The notes beneath the pieces are model-generated. The model did not search any database and was not told the DNA's origin. It was given only the letters and a program-made list of their open reading frames with translations. The translations under genes were made by a program, and so were the position numbers. From JBOGEN01 sp050743265 (GTDB taxonomy: Bacteria > Actinomycetota > Actinomycetes > JBOGEN01): a stretch of 34,918 nucleotides of DNA. Below are positions 6,657 to 13,988 of this stretch, one piece after another (position 1 is the stretch's first letter; every line of letters starts with the position of its first letter). The DNA is taken from contig JBOGEN010000178.1 in NCBI GenBank assembly GCA_050743265.1, forward strand, positions 1 through 34,918, in the 5' to 3' direction.

Positions 6657-8287
6657 GGCCGGCGCAGCCCGGCCGCCGCCCCGGCCCCGGGGGTCAGGCT
6701 CCCCAGCCCGTCCACGTCCACCGGGCGGGACACCCTGCTCTCGACAGCAGCGCCGGTCTCGAGATGGGTCTTGCCGAGCATCATCGGCTCGGGGACGGGG
6801 ACGGGGTACTCCCCGTCGAAGCAGGCACGGCACAGCCGGTCCCTGGGGATGGTGGTCGCCTCGACCAGACCGTCCAGGGAGATGTAGCCGAGCGAGTCCG
6901 AGCCGAGCGAGCGCTGGATCTCCTCCAGCCCGAGCCCGGCCGCGACCAGCTCGGCCCGGGTGGCGAAGTCGATCCCGTAGAAGCAGGGCCAGCGCACCGG
7001 CGGGCTCGAGATGCGCACGTGCACCTCCCGCGCGCCGGCCTCGCGCAGCATGCGGACGAGCGCCCGCTGGGTGTTGCCGCGCACGATCGAGTCGTCCACA
7101 ACGACCAGGCGCTTGCCGGCGATCACGTCCCGGAGCGGGTTGAGCTTGAGCCGGATGCCCAGCTGCCGGATCGTGTCGCTCGGCTCGATGAACGTCCGGC
7201 CGACGTACGAGTTCTTCACGAGGCCGATCCCGTACGGGATGCCTGACTCCTCGGCGTAGCCGACGGCGGCAGGGGTGCCGGACTCGGGCACCGGGATGAC
7301 CAGGTCGGCCTCGGCGGGGTGCTCGCGGGCCAGGCGGCGCCCGACCTCGACGCGGGTCGCGTGCACGGACCGTCCGGCGATGGAGGTGTCCGGACGCGCG
7401 AGGTACACGTACTCGAAGACGCAGCCCTTGGGCGCGGCGTCGGCGAACCGGCGGCTGCGCAACCCCCGCTCGTCGACGGCGACGAGCTCACCCGGCTCGA
7501 CCTCGCGGACGAACGCCGCCCCGACGATGTCGAGCGCCGCGGTCTCGCTCGCGACCACCCATCCCCGCTCGAGCCGGCCGAGGACGAGCGGGCGGATGCC
7601 CTGGGGGTCCCGGGCCGCGAACAGCGTGGACTCGTCCATGAAGACGAGCGAGAAGGCGCCCGCCAGCCGAGGCAGGACGTCGGCGGCGGCCTCCTCGAGC
7701 GGGATGTCCGGGTACGTGGAGAGCAGCGCGGCGAGCCGGTCGGTGTCGGTAGTGGCGTCCGGGGGGTAGCGGCGGCCGGCACCGCGGCCATTCGTCCGGC
7801 CGTTGCCGTTGCCGTCGCCGTTTCCGTGCGCCCCGTCGGCAGCCCGGGCGGACGCCTCGGCTTCCCAGCGCTGCGCGAGCAGCGCAGCGAGCTCGTCGGT
7901 GTTGGTGAGGTTGCCGTTGTGCGCCACCGCGACGCTGCCCCGCCCGGTCGCCCGGAACGTGGGCTGGGCGTTCTCCCACACGGACGAGCCGGTGGTGGAG
8001 TAGCGGCAGTGCCCGACCGCGACGTGACCGTGCAGCGCCGAGAGCTGGCCCTCGTCGAAGACCTGGGCCACCAGGCCCATGTCCTTGACGACGAGGACGC
8101 GGTCGCCGTCGGACACCGCGATGCCCGCGGACTCCTGCCCGCGGTGCTGCAACGCGTACAGGCCGAAGTAGGTGAGCTTGGCGACCTCCTCGCCCGGAGC
8201 CCAGACCCCGAAGACGCCGCACGCGTCCTGAGGACCCTTCTCGCCAGGGAGCAGGTCGTGCGTCAGGGATCCGTCGCCACGAGGCAC
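6653..8287 (-). CDS. purF: amidophosphoribosyltransferase
   Basis: First committed enzyme of de novo purine synthesis: PRPP plus glutamine to phosphoribosylamine. 544 residues from the GTG at 8287, chosen because related proteins begin PRGDG..HDLLPGEKGPQDACG. C23 (DA-CGVFGV) becomes the N-terminal nucleophile after propeptide removal. The glutaminase domain shows GLYALQHRGQESAGIA and VAHNGNLTN; the PRPP site is VVVDDSIVRGNT. Cysteines in KGCVFEYVY, WPCFYG and LCRACFDGEYP match the ligands of the Bacillus-type [4Fe-4S] cluster. A low-complexity Gly/Asn insert (about residues 149-176) interrupts the glutaminase domain. An in-frame GTG at 8323 is a less likely start. No Shine-Dalgarno is present; a TAGACT 7 bases upstream suggests a leaderless mRNA. 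Confidence 0.97.
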   Translation of the reverse strand: MPRGDGSLTHDLLPGEKGPQDACGVFGVWAPGEEVAKLTYFGLYALQHRGQESAGIAVSDGDRVLVVKDMGLVAQVFDEGQLSALHGHVAVGHCRYSTTGSSVWENAQPTFRATGRGSVAVAHNGNLTNTDELAALLAQRWEAEASARAADGAHGNGDGNGNGRTNGRGAGRRYPPDATTDTDRLAALLSTYPDIPLEEAAADVLPRLAGAFSLVFMDESTLFAARDPQGIRPLVLGRLERGWVVASETAALDIVGAAFVREVEPGELVAVDERGLRSRRFADAAPKGCVFEYVYLARPDTSIAGRSVHATRVEVGRRLAREHPAEADLVIPVPESGTPAAVGYAEESGIPYGIGLVKNSYVGRTFIEPSDTIRQLGIRLKLNPLRDVIAGKRLVVVDDSIVRGNTQRALVRMLREAGAREVHVRISSPPVRWPCFYGIDFATRAELVAAGLGLEEIQRSLGSDSLGYISLDGLVEATTIPRDRLCRACFDGEYPVPVPEPMMLGKTHLETGAAVESRVSRPVDVDGLGSLTPGAGAAAGLRRP

Positions 8288-8294
8288 GCCAGCG

Positions 8295-8300
8295 AGTCTA
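8295..8300 (-). promoter_or_regulatory. candidate -10 element of purF (leaderless)
   Basis: On the minus strand TAGACT matches the actinobacterial TANNNT -10 and ends 7 bases before the purF GTG, which has no ribosome-binding site. Transcription would then start at or next to the start codon. The -35 region at the right distance is not recognisable, so this is tentative. Confidence 0.4.
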
Positions 8301-8497
8301 GGTGCGTACCCGCGGGGTTCCACGTCTGGCCCGGCCGTGGGGACGGCGACGTTCCATGTGAAGTCTTGTGATCTGTGTCACTCATTGGTCTACTTGGCCT
8401 GCTTTTTGCCGGGTTTGCGCGGCCAACCACTCCGGGGGACGCGCGCCCGCCGGCGTCGGGACCGCGGGGTGCCCGGCGGGATCGGAGGGGGACGCCC

Positions 8498-9733
8498 ATG
8501 AGACGCACCTACGGCGCTGCGGCCGCGATCTGCACGGCACTGGCGATCGGCGCCGGACCGGCCATCGCGTCCCCGACCCCTGTCTCGGTGCACGGCCCCA
8601 CCGCGCGGTACCTCGTCGTTCTCGAGGACGGCGTGAGCGTGCCCGACGCCGTGGCCGACCAGAGGCGCACGCTCGGCCTCGACACCCGCCACGTGTTCAC
8701 CCACGCCCTGTCGGGCTACGCGGCGACGATGCCGACGGCGCTCGCCGACCGGCTGGAGGCGGACCCGCGCGTGGCGTACGTCCAGCGGGACCGCCGGGTG
8801 CAGCTCGCGGCCCAGACGACCCCGACGGGCGTGAACCGTGCCGAGGCCGACCTGAGCCTGACCGCGGCCGTGGACGGCACTGACCAGCGGGTCGACGTGG
8901 ACGTCGCGGTCGTCGACACCGGGGTCGACCTCGACCACCCCGACCTCAACGTGAACACGGCGGGCGGAAAGAACTGCGCACTGCTGGCGTTCTCCGCGAA
9001 CGACGACAACGGCCACGGCAGCCACGTCGCGGGCACGATCGGCGCGCTGGACAACGAGACCGGCGTCGTGGGCATGGCCCCCGGTGCGCGCATCTGGCCG
9101 GTCAAGGTCCTCAACCGGGCCGGCATCGGCTTCACGTCCGACATCGTCTGCGGCATCGACTACGTCACCGCGCATGCGGACGAGATCGAGGTCGCGAACA
9201 TGAGCCTCGGCGGCGCGGGGACCGACGACGGCAACTGCGGCAACACCGACGGAGACGCCGAGCACCAGGCCATCTGTCGCGCGGTGGCCGCAGGCGTGAC
9301 GTTCGTGGTGGCCGCCGGCAACGACGCCGCCGACGCGGCAGGCTCCGCGCCGGCGTCGTACGACGAGGTGATCACGGTGAGCGCGCTGGCGGACTTCGAC
9401 GGCTCTCCGGGCGGCCTCGCGGCCTCGACCTGCCGCGCGGACGGCGACGACTCGCTCGCCGACTTCTCCAACTTCGGGGCGGACGTGGACCTGATCGCCC
9501 CGGGGGTGTGCATCGAGTCCACGTGGCTGAGCGGCGGGTACAACACGATCTCCGGCACGTCGATGGCGAGCCCCCACGTCGCCGGCGGCGCGGCCCTGTA
9601 CGCGGCCACCCACCCGTCCGCGACCCCGGCCCAGGTCAAGGCGGCCCTCCAGGGTGCCGGATCGCAGGACTGGGACGCCTCGGACGACCCCGACGGCAGC
9701 CAGGAGCCGCTGCTCGACGTGTCCGGTTTCTGA
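8498..9733 (+). CDS. secreted subtilisin-like serine protease (S8, with I9 propeptide)
   Basis: 411 residues. ATG 8498 has GGAGGGG 7 bases upstream and opens a signal peptide (MRRTYGAAAAICTALAIGAGPAIA). An inhibitor I9 propeptide follows (about 36-105: ARYLVVLEDGVSV...VAYVQRDRRVQL). The catalytic domain holds D140 (VAVVDTGVD), H173 (NGHGSHVAGT), oxyanion N275 (VAAGN) and S355 (GTSMASPHVAGG). Six cysteines in the mature part could form disulfides. The chain ends soon after the catalytic domain, with no C-terminal sorting or binding domain, so the enzyme is probably released. It is divergent from purF and followed by a good terminator, hence a single-gene unit. The substrate is unknown. Confidence 0.95.
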   Translation: MRRTYGAAAAICTALAIGAGPAIASPTPVSVHGPTARYLVVLEDGVSVPDAVADQRRTLGLDTRHVFTHALSGYAATMPTALADRLEADPRVAYVQRDRRVQLAAQTTPTGVNRAEADLSLTAAVDGTDQRVDVDVAVVDTGVDLDHPDLNVNTAGGKNCALLAFSANDDNGHGSHVAGTIGALDNETGVVGMAPGARIWPVKVLNRAGIGFTSDIVCGIDYVTAHADEIEVANMSLGGAGTDDGNCGNTDGDAEHQAICRAVAAGVTFVVAAGNDAADAAGSAPASYDEVITVSALADFDGSPGGLAASTCRADGDDSLADFSNFGADVDLIAPGVCIESTWLSGGYNTISGTSMASPHVAGGAALYAATHPSATPAQVKAALQGAGSQDWDASDDPDGSQEPLLDVSGF

Positions 9734-9751
9734 CCGCTCCTGACGACGGGT

Positions 9752-9792
9752 CCACCCCGGCCGAGGACCGACCTCTGCCGGGGTGGTTTCTT
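9752..9792 (+). terminator. intrinsic terminator of the S8 protease gene
   Basis: CCACCCCGG (9752-9760) pairs perfectly with CCGGGGTGG (9778-9786) around a 17-base loop, followed by TTTCTT. It starts 18 bases after the protease stop. This is the clearest factor-independent terminator in the window. Confidence 0.8.
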
Positions 9793-9856
9793 GACCCGGA
9801 ACGTACGGTACAAATCCAGGCACTCTTCGTTAATTCCGTACGTGAGGACCTACCCT

Positions 9857-10528
9857 GTGGCAGGACGACACCGACGGCCCCGCCCGCAGCGACCCGGCGC
9901 CCGCGCCGCCGGGATCTTGAGCGTCACCGCCCTGGGCGTCCCGCTCGGGGCGGGCACGGCGCTGGCGGCAGACATCCCGAACCTGCCGGCGAAGCCTCAC
10001 GTGCCGTCGATCGGGCAGGTCCCGTCGGTGAAGGGCGTCCCGTCGGTGAAGGGCGTCCCGGCCCTCGACACGCCGTCGGCCGAGGACGTCCCCTCGGTCG
10101 GGCGGGTGAAGCGGTTGGCCCGGCACGTCGCGGACACCGCGAGCCCGGCACGCGGGGAGGTCGCCGTGCTCGAGGCCTCGCGGCACAAGGGCAAGCCCTA
10201 CAGGTGGGGCGCCGAGGGGCCCAACGCGTTCGACTGCTCCGGCTTCACCCAGTACGTGTACAAGCGGGTCGGGGTGCGGCTGCCGCGCACGGCCCACCTG
10301 CAGTACCTGGCCACGCCGCAGGTATCGAACGCGGCGAAGCAGCGCGGCGACCTGATCTTCTTCTACGACGCCAACGGGTTCGTCTACCACGTCGGCATCT
10401 ACGCGGGTCAGGGCAAGATCTGGGCGGCCACCAAGCCGGGGGACACCGTACGCACCCAGGAGATCTGGACGAGCGCGCACACCGTGGGCCGCCCGCACGT
10501 AGGGCAGGCGGCCCCGCCGTCCCTGTGA
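9857..10528 (+). CDS. secreted NlpC/P60 (C40) cell-wall peptidase, first of two paralogs
   Basis: 223 residues from the GTG at 9857 (GAGG about 9 bases upstream); GTG 9842 and an ORF start at 9791 are alternatives. A basic head and a hydrophobic stretch ending GAGTALA-AD form a signal peptide. Next comes a Pro/Val-rich linker with VPSxxx repeats (about 49-83), and then the NlpC/P60 domain (about 100-223). C127 in DCSGF is the nucleophile and H178 in YHVGIYAG the base. In my alignment the third catalytic position (usually His, Asn or Gln) falls on A190 within IWAATKPGD. Family members cleave stem peptides of peptidoglycan (D-Glu to diamino acid). It lies in tandem with the similar gene at 10751, with identical C-terminal motifs. 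Confidence 0.9.
   Translation: MAGRHRRPRPQRPGARAAGILSVTALGVPLGAGTALAADIPNLPAKPHVPSIGQVPSVKGVPSVKGVPALDTPSAEDVPSVGRVKRLARHVADTASPARGEVAVLEASRHKGKPYRWGAEGPNAFDCSGFTQYVYKRVGVRLPRTAHLQYLATPQVSNAAKQRGDLIFFYDANGFVYHVGIYAGQGKIWAATKPGDTVRTQEIWTSAHTVGRPHVGQAAPPSL
10021..10056 (+). repeat. 18-bp perfect tandem duplication in the first NlpC/P60 gene
   Basis: CCCGTCGGTGAAGGGCGT occurs twice in direct succession, with a diverged copy just before it. It extends the linker by one PSVKGV unit and keeps the frame. It probably changes linker length between signal peptide and catalytic domain. Confidence 0.95.
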
Positions 10529-10549
10529 GCGACGGCCTGCGCACACCTC

Positions 10550-10750
10550 TATAAGTGAACGGTTGTGTGATGAGGACCACCGGGCGACTGCCGAGATCAT
10601 CCGCAGGCCCGGGCCTCTCCCGGGTATCCGTGGGGGCCTCGACGCGCCCAGGCCGGACGCCTCTCCTGCCCCGGCCACCACTCGGGGGCGTACGCGAACC
10701 GGGCAGGACCGAGCCGCGACGACGGCTCGGCGGTGTCGGGGAGGAATCCC
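10550..10750 (+). promoter_or_regulatory. promoter and long structured 5' leader of the second NlpC/P60 gene
   Basis: TATAAG at 10550-10555 is the most AT-rich hexamer nearby and a plausible -10; no good -35 is seen. Transcription from about 10562 would leave a leader of roughly 190 bases. It contains CCCGGG-CCTCT-CCCGGG and, just before the ribosome-binding site, CCGAGCCG (10709-10716) pairing with CGGCTCGG (10723-10730) around a 6-base loop. GGGGAGG at 10738-10744 is the ribosome-binding site. Cell-wall hydrolase genes of actinobacteria often carry a c-di-AMP (ydaO) riboswitch, but its conserved core was not found here. Confidence 0.45.
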
Positions 10751-11416
10751 ATGACCCGCCACAGCCCCACCGCACCACGGGCGACCCATGCGCCACGTGC
10801 CCAGACCCACCCGCCGCGCGGCGCGAAGCGCCTGCCCCGACCGGTCCGGCGCGCCGCGGCGGTCGGCATGAGCGCGGGCATCCTCATCTCCGTACCTGTG
10901 GCTGCGGCCCACTCCGAGGGGAGCACGTCCGGCGACCACGACGCCGGGCACGACACGAGCGCCAGCGCTCCGCTCGCGCGGGACAAGGCCACGCAGGACG
11001 AGGCCGGGCACGCCACGGCCGAGCGAGACCAGACCACGAGCCGCGCCTCTCGACGGGACAGGAGCGCTGACGGTGCGTCCGTCATCCGCCTGGCCTCGCG
11101 CGAGCACGGCAAGCCGTACGAGTGGGGCGCGGACGGGCCCGACGCGTACGACTGCTCCGGCTTCACGCGGCACGTGTTCGCCCAGACGGGCCGCGAGCTG
11201 CCGCGCACGTCCGCGGCCCAGTACGAGGCCGTGCGGCACGTGCCTCGCGCGGACGTCCAGGTCGGGGACCTCGTCTTCACCCGTACCGAGGACGGCGAGA
11301 TCTACCACGTCGGCATCTACGCGGGCGACCACCGGATCTGGGCGGCGACCAAGCCCGGTGACACCGTGCGCACGCAGGAGATCTGGACGGACGACTACGT
11401 CGTGGGACGGCCATGA
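10751..11416 (+). CDS. secreted NlpC/P60 (C40) cell-wall peptidase, second paralog
   Basis: 221 residues; ATG 10751 is fixed by GGGGAGG 6 bases upstream. A long basic n-region (residues 1-36, His/Pro/Arg-rich) precedes a hydrophobic core (about 37-53, AAVGMSAGILISVPVAA). A charged, disordered His/Asp/Thr linker (55-108) leads to the NlpC/P60 domain (109-221). C135 (YDCSGF) and H186 (IYHVGIYAG) are the catalytic pair; the third position again aligns with an alanine (A198). The domain is closely similar to the upstream paralog, including the shared IWAATKPGDTVRTQEIWT, while the linkers are unrelated in sequence. This suggests a tandem duplication with linker divergence. It probably acts on peptidoglycan at the cell surface. 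Confidence 0.9.
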   Translation: MTRHSPTAPRATHAPRAQTHPPRGAKRLPRPVRRAAAVGMSAGILISVPVAAAHSEGSTSGDHDAGHDTSASAPLARDKATQDEAGHATAERDQTTSRASRRDRSADGASVIRLASREHGKPYEWGADGPDAYDCSGFTRHVFAQTGRELPRTSAAQYEAVRHVPRADVQVGDLVFTRTEDGEIYHVGIYAGDHRIWAATKPGDTVRTQEIWTDDYVVGRP

Positions 11417-11475
11417 GCAGGCGCTGAGCCACGCGCCCTCCGCGGCTCCCGGCAGGGACGCGCAGGGGCCGTGGG

Positions 11476-11847
11476 TCAGGTCACCGGCAGGTGTGCGGAC
11501 AGGTCAGCCCGCTCGCCGCTCGCGTGGACGCGTCCGCCAGCCACGGCGTCGGCCCAGGCCGTCCGGCCGGTCGCGAGCATGATCCACGTGACCGGGTCGG
11601 TCTCGACCACCCCCGGCGGCGTACCGCGAGTGTGGCGTGGGCCCTCGACGCACTGCACGGCGGCGTACGGCGGGACGCGTACCTCGAGGCTGCGGCCCGG
11701 GCTGCGCGCTGCCAGCTCCTCGAGCAGGAAGCGGACCGCCGCGCGCAGGTCCGTACGCTCCGGCTCGGGCCCGGCGTCGACGGTGGCCAGAACTCGATCC
11801 AGTGCGGCCCGGCCCTCGGCGGGGTCGACACGGCGGCGGGGCGGCAC
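11476..11847 (-). CDS. SCP2 / sterol carrier-like small protein
   Basis: 123 residues. It resembles the C-terminal SCP2-like part of the sterol carrier family proteins that actinobacteria encode near purF: VRFLLEELAARSPGRSLEVRVPPYAAVQCVEGPRHTRGTPPGVVETDPVTWIMLATGRTAWADAV, where DPVTWIxLATGRxxWADAV is the recognisable core. The larger relatives carry an extra mycothiol-dependent maleylpyruvate isomerase-like domain; here the protein is short and lacks it. No ligand is known. GTG 11847 has no ribosome-binding site but TAGCCT lies 6 bases upstream, suggesting a leaderless transcript. It is divergent from the Ada-AlkA gene and convergent with the second NlpC/P60 gene. Confidence 0.75.
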   Translation of the reverse strand: MPPRRRVDPAEGRAALDRVLATVDAGPEPERTDLRAAVRFLLEELAARSPGRSLEVRVPPYAAVQCVEGPRHTRGTPPGVVETDPVTWIMLATGRTAWADAVAGGRVHASGERADLSAHLPVT

Positions 11848-11853
11848 CGCGCC

Positions 11854-11859
11854 AGGCTA
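11854..11859 (-). promoter_or_regulatory. candidate -10 element of the SCP2-like gene (leaderless)
   Basis: TAGCCT on the minus strand ends 6 bases before the GTG at 11847, and no Shine-Dalgarno is present between them. The pattern is the same as at purF and pucR. No clear -35 is seen. Confidence 0.4.
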
Positions 11860-11982
11860 GAGGGCAGCACCGACGCGACAGCCTGACGGGACGAGCCGAC
11901 GGTCCAGCGCCGACGGGACAGGCCGACCGTCGTGTCCGATTCCCGCCAGAAAGCTGTCGGTGGTCCATGCCAGGCTCGACCC

Positions 11983-13443
11983 GTGCATCTCGACCTCGAC
12001 ACGTGCTACCGGGCCGCCGCCAGCCGGGACGCCCGGTTCGACGGCTGGTTCTCGCTGGCCGTGACGTCCACCGGCATCTACTGCCGGCCGTCCTGCCCCG
12101 CGGTCATGCCGAAGCGGGAGAACGTCCGCGTGTACCCGACCGCGGCCGCGGCCCAGGTCGCGGGGTTCCGTGCGTGCCGCCGGTGCCGGCCGGACGCGAG
12201 CCCGGGCTCGCCCGAGTGGGACGTCCGGGCCGACGTCGTCGGGCGGGCGATGCGGCTGGTGCGCGACGGCGTGGTCGACCGGGACGGCGTGGACGGGCTG
12301 GCCCGCCGCCTCGGCTACAGCGCACGCCACCTGCACCGCCTGCTCGTCGCCGAGGTCGGCGCAGGCCCGATCACGCTCGCGCGGGCGCAGCGGGCCCAGA
12401 CCGCCCGCGTGCTGCTCGAGACGACCGGCCTGACCGCGGCGGACGTGGCGTTCGCGGCCGGGTTCGGCAGCGTGCGGCAGTTCAACGACACCGTGCGGGC
12501 GGTGTTCGCGACCACGCCGGGCGACCTGCGACGGCGGCGCGGGCGAGGGCTGCGGCCGGAGGCGGGCGCCGTCGTGCTGCGTCTTCCGTACCGGGAACCG
12601 CTCGAGGTCGGGCCGCTGCTCGACTTCCTCACCGCAAGGGCCGTGCCGGGCGTCGAGCAGGTGGACGAGACGTCCTACACGCGCGCGCTGCGACTGCCGC
12701 ACGGCCAGGGCGTCGTCACACTCACACCCGCCGAGGGGTACGTCCGCTGTGTGCTGCGCCTGGACGACCTGCGCGACCTGGGCACCGCGACGTCACGCTG
12801 CCGGCGCCTGCTCGACCTGGACGCGGACCCGCTCGGCATCGTCGATGCCCTGGACGCGGACGCGACGCTCGGGCCGCTGGTCCGGCTGCGTCCCGGGCTT
12901 CGCCTGCCCGGCTCGGTCGACCCGTCCGAGACCGCCGTACGCGCCGTCCTGGGCCAGCAGGTCTCGGTCGCCGCAGCCCGTACGGTGGCCGGGCGGCTCG
13001 CGTTGCGGTACGGCGAGCCACTGCACCACCCGGTCGACGGCGTGACACGGACGTTCCTGGCCCCCGAGGCGCTGGCCGGTGCCGCGGACACGGACCTGCC
13101 GATGCCGCGGCGCCGCGCGGACGCGCTGCGCACACTGTGTGCGGCACTCGCTGCCGGCGACCTCGTCCTCGACCCGGGGGTGGACCGCCGCGAGGCCGAG
13201 CAGTCGCTGCTCGCGCTTCCCTCGGTCGGCGCGTGGACGGCCTCGTACGTCCTGCTCCGCGGGCTGGGCGACCCGGACGCGTTCCCCGCGGCAGACCTCG
13301 GCCTGCGCCAGGCCGCCGGACGCCTGGGTCACGCGTACGACACCCGCGCACTCGAACGTCTCGCCGAGCGGTGGCGGCCCTTCCGCGGCTACGCGGCCCA
13401 GCACCTGTGGACGAGCCTCGCCGACCAGGAGGTGGCGGCATGA
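11983..13443 (+). CDS. alkA: Ada N-domain / AraC HTH / AlkA 3-methyladenine DNA glycosylase fusion
   Basis: 486 residues from GTG 11983, where the sequence becomes the family opening HLDxxxCYRAxxSRDARFDGWF. The N-terminal Ada zinc domain has C34, C38, C65 and C68; C34 is the position that accepts methyl groups from phosphotriesters in E. coli Ada. An AraC-type helix-turn-helix follows (about 85-185, with FAAGFGSVRQFNDTVR). The C-terminal AlkA part contains the helix-hairpin-helix LPSVGAWTASYV and the catalytic Asp at D438 (FPAADLGLR). The protein therefore probably senses alkylation, activates transcription and excises alkylated bases itself. Its stop overlaps the ogt start (ATGA), giving a two-gene adaptive-response operon. 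An alternative GTG start at 11932 is less family-like. Confidence 0.93.
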   Translation: MHLDLDTCYRAAASRDARFDGWFSLAVTSTGIYCRPSCPAVMPKRENVRVYPTAAAAQVAGFRACRRCRPDASPGSPEWDVRADVVGRAMRLVRDGVVDRDGVDGLARRLGYSARHLHRLLVAEVGAGPITLARAQRAQTARVLLETTGLTAADVAFAAGFGSVRQFNDTVRAVFATTPGDLRRRRGRGLRPEAGAVVLRLPYREPLEVGPLLDFLTARAVPGVEQVDETSYTRALRLPHGQGVVTLTPAEGYVRCVLRLDDLRDLGTATSRCRRLLDLDADPLGIVDALDADATLGPLVRLRPGLRLPGSVDPSETAVRAVLGQQVSVAAARTVAGRLALRYGEPLHHPVDGVTRTFLAPEALAGAADTDLPMPRRRADALRTLCAALAAGDLVLDPGVDRREAEQSLLALPSVGAWTASYVLLRGLGDPDAFPAADLGLRQAAGRLGHAYDTRALERLAERWRPFRGYAAQHLWTSLADQEVAA

Positions 13444-13961
13444 CCGACCTGTACACGATCGCGCCCAGCCCGATCGGCGACCTGCTGCTCGTCGCGGACG
13501 GCGCCGCGCTCACCCACATCAGCATGCTCCCGTGGGACGACGGGCCCGACCCCTCGACGATGACCCGGGACGACGGCGACGGCGGCGTGCTCGCTGACGC
13601 GCACGCCCAGCTGGACGCGTACTTCGCGGGCACGCTGACGGCGTTCGACCTGCCGCTCGCTCCGCGGGGATCGACGTTCCAGCGCCGCGTGTGGCAGGCG
13701 CTGACCGAGATCCCGTACGGCGAGACCTGGTCGTACGGGGAGCTCGCGACGCACGTCGGCGCGCCCACGGCCGCACGCGCGGTCGGTGCGGCCAACGGGC
13801 AGAACCCGCTGCCGGTCGTGATCCCGTGCCACCGGGTCATCGGGGCGGGGGGACGCCTCGTCGGGTACGGCGGCGGGCTCGACCGCAAGCGCACGCTGCT
13901 CGGCCTGGAGGCCCGCGTCGCGGTCGAGCGCAACTTCGGCGACGGCCGGGCGCTCGCCTGA
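13440..13961 (+). CDS. ogt: O6-methylguanine-DNA methyltransferase
   Basis: 173 residues. It repairs O6-alkylguanine by transferring the alkyl group to its own cysteine in a suicide reaction. C130 is in the canonical VVIPCHRVIG; the helix-turn-helix FQRRVWQALTEIPYGETWSYGELA and the RAVGAANGQNP hinge are complete, and GYGGGLDRKRxLLGLE closes the domain. The N-terminal ribonuclease-like part is present but divergent, with an acidic Asp/Gly-rich loop near residues 33-50. It is coupled to the Ada-AlkA gene by ATGA, supplying the O6 activity that the upstream fusion lacks. A perfect inverted repeat overlaps its stop codon. Confidence 0.96.
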   Translation: MTDLYTIAPSPIGDLLLVADGAALTHISMLPWDDGPDPSTMTRDDGDGGVLADAHAQLDAYFAGTLTAFDLPLAPRGSTFQRRVWQALTEIPYGETWSYGELATHVGAPTAARAVGAANGQNPLPVVIPCHRVIGAGGRLVGYGGGLDRKRTLLGLEARVAVERNFGDGRALA

Positions 13962-13976
13962 CGGCGACGCCGTCAG
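13958..13976. terminator. inverted repeat at the ogt / membrane protein convergent junction
   Basis: CTGACGGCG and CGCCGTCAG are perfect complements around one base (about seven pairs with a 5-base loop). The repeat overlaps the ogt TGA and precedes the stop of the convergent gene at 13989, so it could serve both directions. No T tract is present. Confidence 0.5.
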
Positions 13977-13988
13977 CGGCCACAGCCG

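Noticed and set aside
9791..9814. TTGACC followed by TACAAA as a promoter for the first NlpC/P60 gene
   Set aside because: The spacing between the two hexamers is only 12 bases, too short for a housekeeping sigma promoter.
10529..10750. Possible c-di-AMP (ydaO) riboswitch before the second NlpC/P60 gene
   Set aside because: Leader length and gene type fit, but the conserved core segments of this riboswitch (such as the CCGACAGCTAACC-like block) could not be found.
11637..13961. 774-codon plus-strand frame spanning the Ada-AlkA region and ending in Ogt
   Set aside because: Only the last 173 codons form a real protein (Ogt). The rest is an off-frame reading of the Ada-AlkA gene; no fusion is implied.
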